From assembly GCA_903863315.1 (NCBI GenBank), contig CAIPBN010000941.1, forward strand, positions 1 to 8,358: 8,358 nucleotides of DNA, written 5' to 3'. The DNA is from an uncultured Verrucomicrobiota bacterium. GTDB taxonomy: Bacteria > Verrucomicrobiota > Verrucomicrobiia > Limisphaerales > SXTU01. Position 1 is the stretch's first letter, and each line of letters begins with the position of its first letter. Below are positions 6,950 through 8,358 of this stretch, piece after piece. The notes below the pieces were generated by a model. That model ran no database searches. It had not been told where the DNA came from and worked only from the letters and a program-made list of their open reading frames with translations. The position numbers were made by a program, and so were the translations under genes.

Positions 6950-7515
6950 TGCGCCGGCCCCGTTCTGGTGGCCTGCAATCGCGCCGGCACGCCAGCGATT
7001 ACACTGCCCGCCGGGAAACTTTTCGTGACCACCGCGCCCGCGCCCACCACGCAGCCGTCGCCCAGTTCCACGTCTTTCAAGATGACCACCTTCGTGCCAA
7101 TCCAGCAGCGGTTGCCGATCTTGACCCGGCCCACCTGCATCGGCGCGCGACTGGGTGAGACGCCCGGGCCGAAGGAGTGGTTGCTGTCCGTGATGTAGAT
7201 GTCCGGCCCGAACATATTCTCATCGCCGATCTCAATCAGACCGCAGGCGTCGAGCATGACGTTTCGATTGAAGTAATTCCCGGCGCCAATGCGGATGCGG
7301 ATGCCATCGTGGTCCGTGTCCTCGGGCCAGAGCCAGCAGCCTTGCGTGAAGGCGTTGAGGTCGCCGATTTGAATCTGCCGCAACCGTCGGCAGCGTCCCC
7401 CGCCCTCCATGCGGTTGCGCGCGCCCAACTGCATCCCGAGGGCGCGGTAAACCGCCAGCCGCAACCGGCTGGCCAGCCCGCGCGGGACACGTAACAGCAG
7501 GGCTTCGAGCGTCAT
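6946..7515 (-). CDS. Left-handed beta-helix (hexapeptide repeat) O-acetyltransferase, 189 aa
   Basis: Predicted acetyl-CoA-dependent sugar O-acetyltransferase of the WcaF/NodL/maltose-acetyltransferase type, likely a cytoplasmic trimer that acetylates a sugar of the repeat unit or its precursor. The first 45 residues are basic and partly helical. Hexapeptide turns run through IQIGDLNAF (48-56), IRIGAGNYFNRNVML (74-88), IEIGDENMFGPDIYI (94-108), VKIGNRCWIGTKVVIL (131-146) and VELGDGCVVGAGAVVT (149-164). The family's closing signature is PAGSVIAGVPAR (168-179). The candidate catalytic His is His113 in DSNHSFGPG, at the loop where this family carries it. Length is normal. The start is ATG at 7515, preceded by GAGGTG five bases upstream, the best ribosome binding site in the window. 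It lies 9 bases after the GT2 stop, and its own stop overlaps the next start. Confidence 0.92.
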   Translation of the reverse strand: MTLEALLLRVPRGLASRLRLAVYRALGMQLGARNRMEGGGRCRRLRQIQIGDLNAFTQGCWLWPEDTDHDGIRIRIGAGNYFNRNVMLDACGLIEIGDENMFGPDIYITDSNHSFGPGVSPSRAPMQVGRVKIGNRCWIGTKVVILKDVELGDGCVVGAGAVVTKSFPAGSVIAGVPARLQATRTGPAQ

Positions 7516-7520
7516 GCCAA

Positions 7521-7526
7521 CACCTC
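7521..7526 (-). promoter_or_regulatory. Ribosome binding site of the acetyltransferase gene
   Basis: On the minus strand GAGGTG stands five bases before the ATG at 7515 and overlaps the TGA stop of the GT2 gene (7525-7527). The other starts in the window show no comparable motif. It supports the chosen acetyltransferase start and termination-reinitiation from the upstream gene. Confidence 0.6.
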
Positions 7527-8358
7527 AGCCACGGGACAACTGCACGTAGGCACGCAGGGTTTCCATCCGCACCGCCCGGCGGGACCGGCAGATGGCCAGC
7601 AGCGAGCGGGCGAAGAGGGCGAAGCCCGCCAGGCACGGCCTCACCAGCCCGGCCCGCCACGAGAAGCGCAGGTGCCGAAATAACTTCGCCGGCAACGCCA
7701 GCGGCAGCACCAGCAGCGGCGTGCGCCGCAGAGTCATCACCAGATCGTTGCACACGCCCGAGCGGTGCTGGTGCGGGATCTCGCGCGCGACCGGGGTCTT
7801 GTCATGCCAGACATGGACGCCGGGCAGCCGCACAATCGAGTAGCCCGCGTCCATCAGCCGGATACAGAGATCCTTCTCCTCGCCGCCGTAGCCACCGGGC
7901 GTCGGCTCGTAGGCCCCGACTTCCCGCACCGCCGCGAGGCGCAGCACATGGCCGCAACCGATGAACATAGCGACGGGTTCCGCCGCGCCCCGCTCCCGTG
8001 TCGCCGGCTGGTCGGGTGCCAGAATGTCAAAGGCCACGGCGGCGACGTCCGGATGCTCGTTCAGATACTGGAGCGCCAAGGCGATCTCGTCGGTGCGTAG
8101 GAACCAAGCGTCATCGTCGAGACTGACGAAGAAATCGAAGCCCGGTCGGGCCATGAGTTCGTTCCGCGCGGACATATAGCCCTGGCCGGTTTCCCGGCGC
8201 ACCCAGGTAACTTGCGGGAATTGCGCCGGCAGCTTCGGCGTGTCATCCGTCGAGCCATCGTCAATCACGGCGACTTGGAGATTCGAGGCGGACTGCGCGA
8301 AGGCCGAGGCCAACGCCTTGGGCAGGATGCCAGCGCGATTGCGCGTGACGATGCCGAC
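7525..8358 (-). CDS. GT2-family glycosyltransferase, C-terminal 277 residues (5' end off the right edge)
   Basis: Predicted inverting GT-A glycosyltransferase, related to rhamnosyltransferase-like GT2 enzymes. The frame stays open to the window edge. An apparent start, TTG at 8313, falls inside the conserved first helix, and the 15 codons before it read VGIVTRNRAGILPKA, the usual first strand of GT2 enzymes, so the true start lies just outside. In visible-residue numbering: VIDDGSTDDT (31-40) binds the nucleotide; SLDDDAWF (79-86) carries the metal-binding DXD motif; GGYGGEEKDLCIRLMDAGY (155-173) holds the acidic catalytic-base region. HVWHDKTP (182-189) is a His-rich strand typical of the family. 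The last 80 residues are basic and hydrophobic (LVLPLALPAKLF, LAGFALFARSLLA), suggesting membrane association. The stop is TGA at 7525-7527, 9 bases before the acetyltransferase. Donor and acceptor are unknown. Confidence 0.92.
   Translation of the reverse strand, partial: VGIVTRNRAGILPKALASAFAQSASNLQVAVIDDGSTDDTPKLPAQFPQVTWVRRETGQGYMSARNELMARPGFDFFVSLDDDAWFLRTDEIALALQYLNEHPDVAAVAFDILAPDQPATRERGAAEPVAMFIGCGHVLRLAAVREVGAYEPTPGGYGGEEKDLCIRLMDAGYSIVRLPGVHVWHDKTPVAREIPHQHRSGVCNDLVMTLRRTPLLVLPLALPAKLFRHLRFSWRAGLVRPCLAGFALFARSLLAICRSRRAVRMETLRAYVQLSRG

Noticed and set aside
6308..7198. Long plus-strand frame of 296 codons
   Set aside because: It spans the antisense of two well-supported genes (tandem GT4 and acetyltransferase). 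It is rich in Arg, Pro, Ala and Gln with no motif, as expected for antisense frames in GC-rich DNA.
8311..8313. TTG as start codon of the GT2 gene
   Set aside because: The 15 codons upstream, in frame to the edge, encode the conserved first strand and helix of GT2 enzymes (VGIVTRNRAG), so the start is outside the window.

Overview
The window is a stretch of a bacterial surface-polysaccharide (exopolysaccharide, capsule or O-antigen type) biosynthesis cluster. All eight recognisable genes lie on the minus strand and read right to left with gaps of 5 to 36 bases or a 4-base overlap, so they look like one operon that continues past both window edges. No RNA gene, transposase, CRISPR array, promoter or terminator was recognised. 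The DNA is GC-rich (about 67 to 78% in hand-counted lines near 5341-5460, about 55% over the first 180 bases). Shine-Dalgarno motifs are mostly absent. With the protein style and the dispersed-repeat-like insertions, this suggests a Verrucomicrobiota-type or other PVC-group bacterium, but that placement is inference and is weak.

Order in the direction of transcription: (1) a GT2 glycosyltransferase whose start lies off the right edge (7525-8358); (2) a left-handed beta-helix O-acetyltransferase (6946-7515); (3) an 828-residue protein made of two tandem, clearly homologous GT4 glycosyltransferases (4463-6949), joined to gene 2 by an ATGA overlap; (4) an extended-SDR NAD-dependent nucleotide-sugar epimerase/dehydratase (3482-4426, GTG start); (5) a GT4 glycosyltransferase with a short repeat-encoded insert (2254-3465); (6) a class I SAM methyltransferase (1469-2245); (7) another GT4 glycosyltransferase (321-1463); (8) the first 104 codons of a polytopic membrane protein running off the left edge (1-312).

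The genes fit together as follows. The SDR enzyme would supply or modify a sugar nucleotide. Five glycosyltransferase domains (one GT2, four GT4) would assemble a repeat unit on a carrier at the inner membrane face. The acetyltransferase and the methyltransferase would decorate sugars. The membrane protein may be the polymerase, ligase or another membrane step, but too little of it is visible to say.

The most notable points are the internal duplication and fusion of the two GT4 enzymes, with a palindromic REP-like sequence exactly at the junction; a Glu-to-Gln change in the EX7E motif of the first half only; an array of three 7-base repeats inside another GT4 gene; and the edge-truncated membrane-protein gene at the left end.
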